Shown piece after piece: positions 63,706-64,000 of a stretch of DNA of 64,000 bases (within the stretch, counting starts at the first letter, position 1; each line of letters starts with the position of its first letter). A program made the position numbers and the translations under genes. Source of the DNA: Ciona savignyi (taxonomy: Eukaryota; Chordata; Ascidiacea; Phlebobranchia; Cionidae); NCBI GenBank assembly GCA_000149265.1, contig CH003265.1:737759-801758 (forward strand). The letters run 5' to 3'. Under the pieces are notes generated by a model, which did no database searches, was not told the origin of the DNA, and worked only from the letters and a program-made list of their open reading frames with translations.

Positions 63706-64000
63706 CTCTTTCCGTCCCAACTGGCCATGTATAGCGAGTTGGTGGGAAAACATGGTATCCCGCCTGTACATAAATGGGTGCAGATCTAAAAAACGATTTC
63801 TCCGCAATGTGTAATGATAGAGACCTTAGCTATGGCTCATTCGATCAAGGAAACCCTATATTTTATTCTTTGTAATTTTCGTGGAGAAATATTAAAAATG
63901 CGAGGAGTGATAGCCTTTTTTTTTGCAAGGCTTCGCCTCTTATTTCTATCGATTTTACACGAATTCACAAGTGACTAACTCAGCCCATAGGAGTCGCGTT
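63706..64000. mobile_element. Element inserted at TTAA, ending the visible 5S array (piggyBac-like, partial)
   Basis: In other units the sequence CGTTCTTTAAAGCGAATAAA is uninterrupted. Here it breaks exactly after TTAA (63702-63705) and continues CTCTTTCCGTCCCAACTGGC. A TTAA target is the hallmark of piggyBac. The right end lies beyond the window, so the class is tentative. Confidence 0.5.

Overview
The window is animal nuclear DNA. It is AT-rich, its genes have many short exons with GT..AG introns, and it contains a metazoan 5S rRNA array, a netrin-receptor gene of the DCC/Neogenin type and SINE-, LINE-, LTR- and DNA-transposon remnants. Compact genes, single chordate-type orthologs and the repeat types suggest a tunicate, most likely a Ciona species. 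That identification is inference, not proof. Two runs of 100 N (6685-6784, 49323-49422) are assembly gaps.

Layout. (1) 2129-8608, + strand: a multiple inositol polyphosphate phosphatase (MINPP1-like) gene. Its third intron carries a complete P-element-like transposon (3469-5821) with long inverted repeats and an 8-bp target duplication; a THAP-domain fragment and a P2X7-tail-like fragment lie inside it. One or more middle exons are lost or inverted around the first gap. (2) 9373-10848, + strand: a Scleraxis/Paraxis-type bHLH factor in three exons. (3) 16554-11132, - strand, convergent with the bHLH gene: a complete ten-exon polypeptide GalNAc-transferase with a ricin-type lectin domain. (4) 17820-20569: a young non-autonomous LTR retrotransposon on the - strand, primed by tRNA-Trp. 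(5) 20864-23731, + strand: an unrecognised six-exon gene for a membrane-anchored protein with a C-terminal PPPY motif. (6) 44416-25394, - strand: a 25-exon DCC/Neogenin receptor with signal peptide, four Ig, six FNIII, a TM segment and a P3-like tail. A secreted leucine-rich-repeat protein gene (31567-32957) is nested on the opposite strand in one of its introns. (7) 47717-50589, + strand: a small type I membrane protein with one TNFR-like cysteine-rich module; a dead L1/Tx1-like LINE fragment sits in its second intron. (8) 51475-63300: nine tandem 5S rRNA genes, all on the + strand, with a unit of about 1.4 kb. The spacers hold two MITE insertions and a second conserved promoter-like module that is not followed by 5S. 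A TTAA-flanked element ends the array at 63706.

Gene models were built by hand from codon phase, splice signals and family motifs. Intron phases agree across every junction of the GALNT, bHLH, LRR, PPPY and TNFR-like models. In the Neogenin model they agree everywhere except one exon, which contains a +1 frameshift. The genes share no obvious pathway, as is usual for an animal genome. The most unusual items are the second promoter-like module in the 5S spacers, the P-element carrying THAP and P2X7-tail-like fragments, the tRNA-Trp-primed non-autonomous LTR element, and the nested LRR gene.
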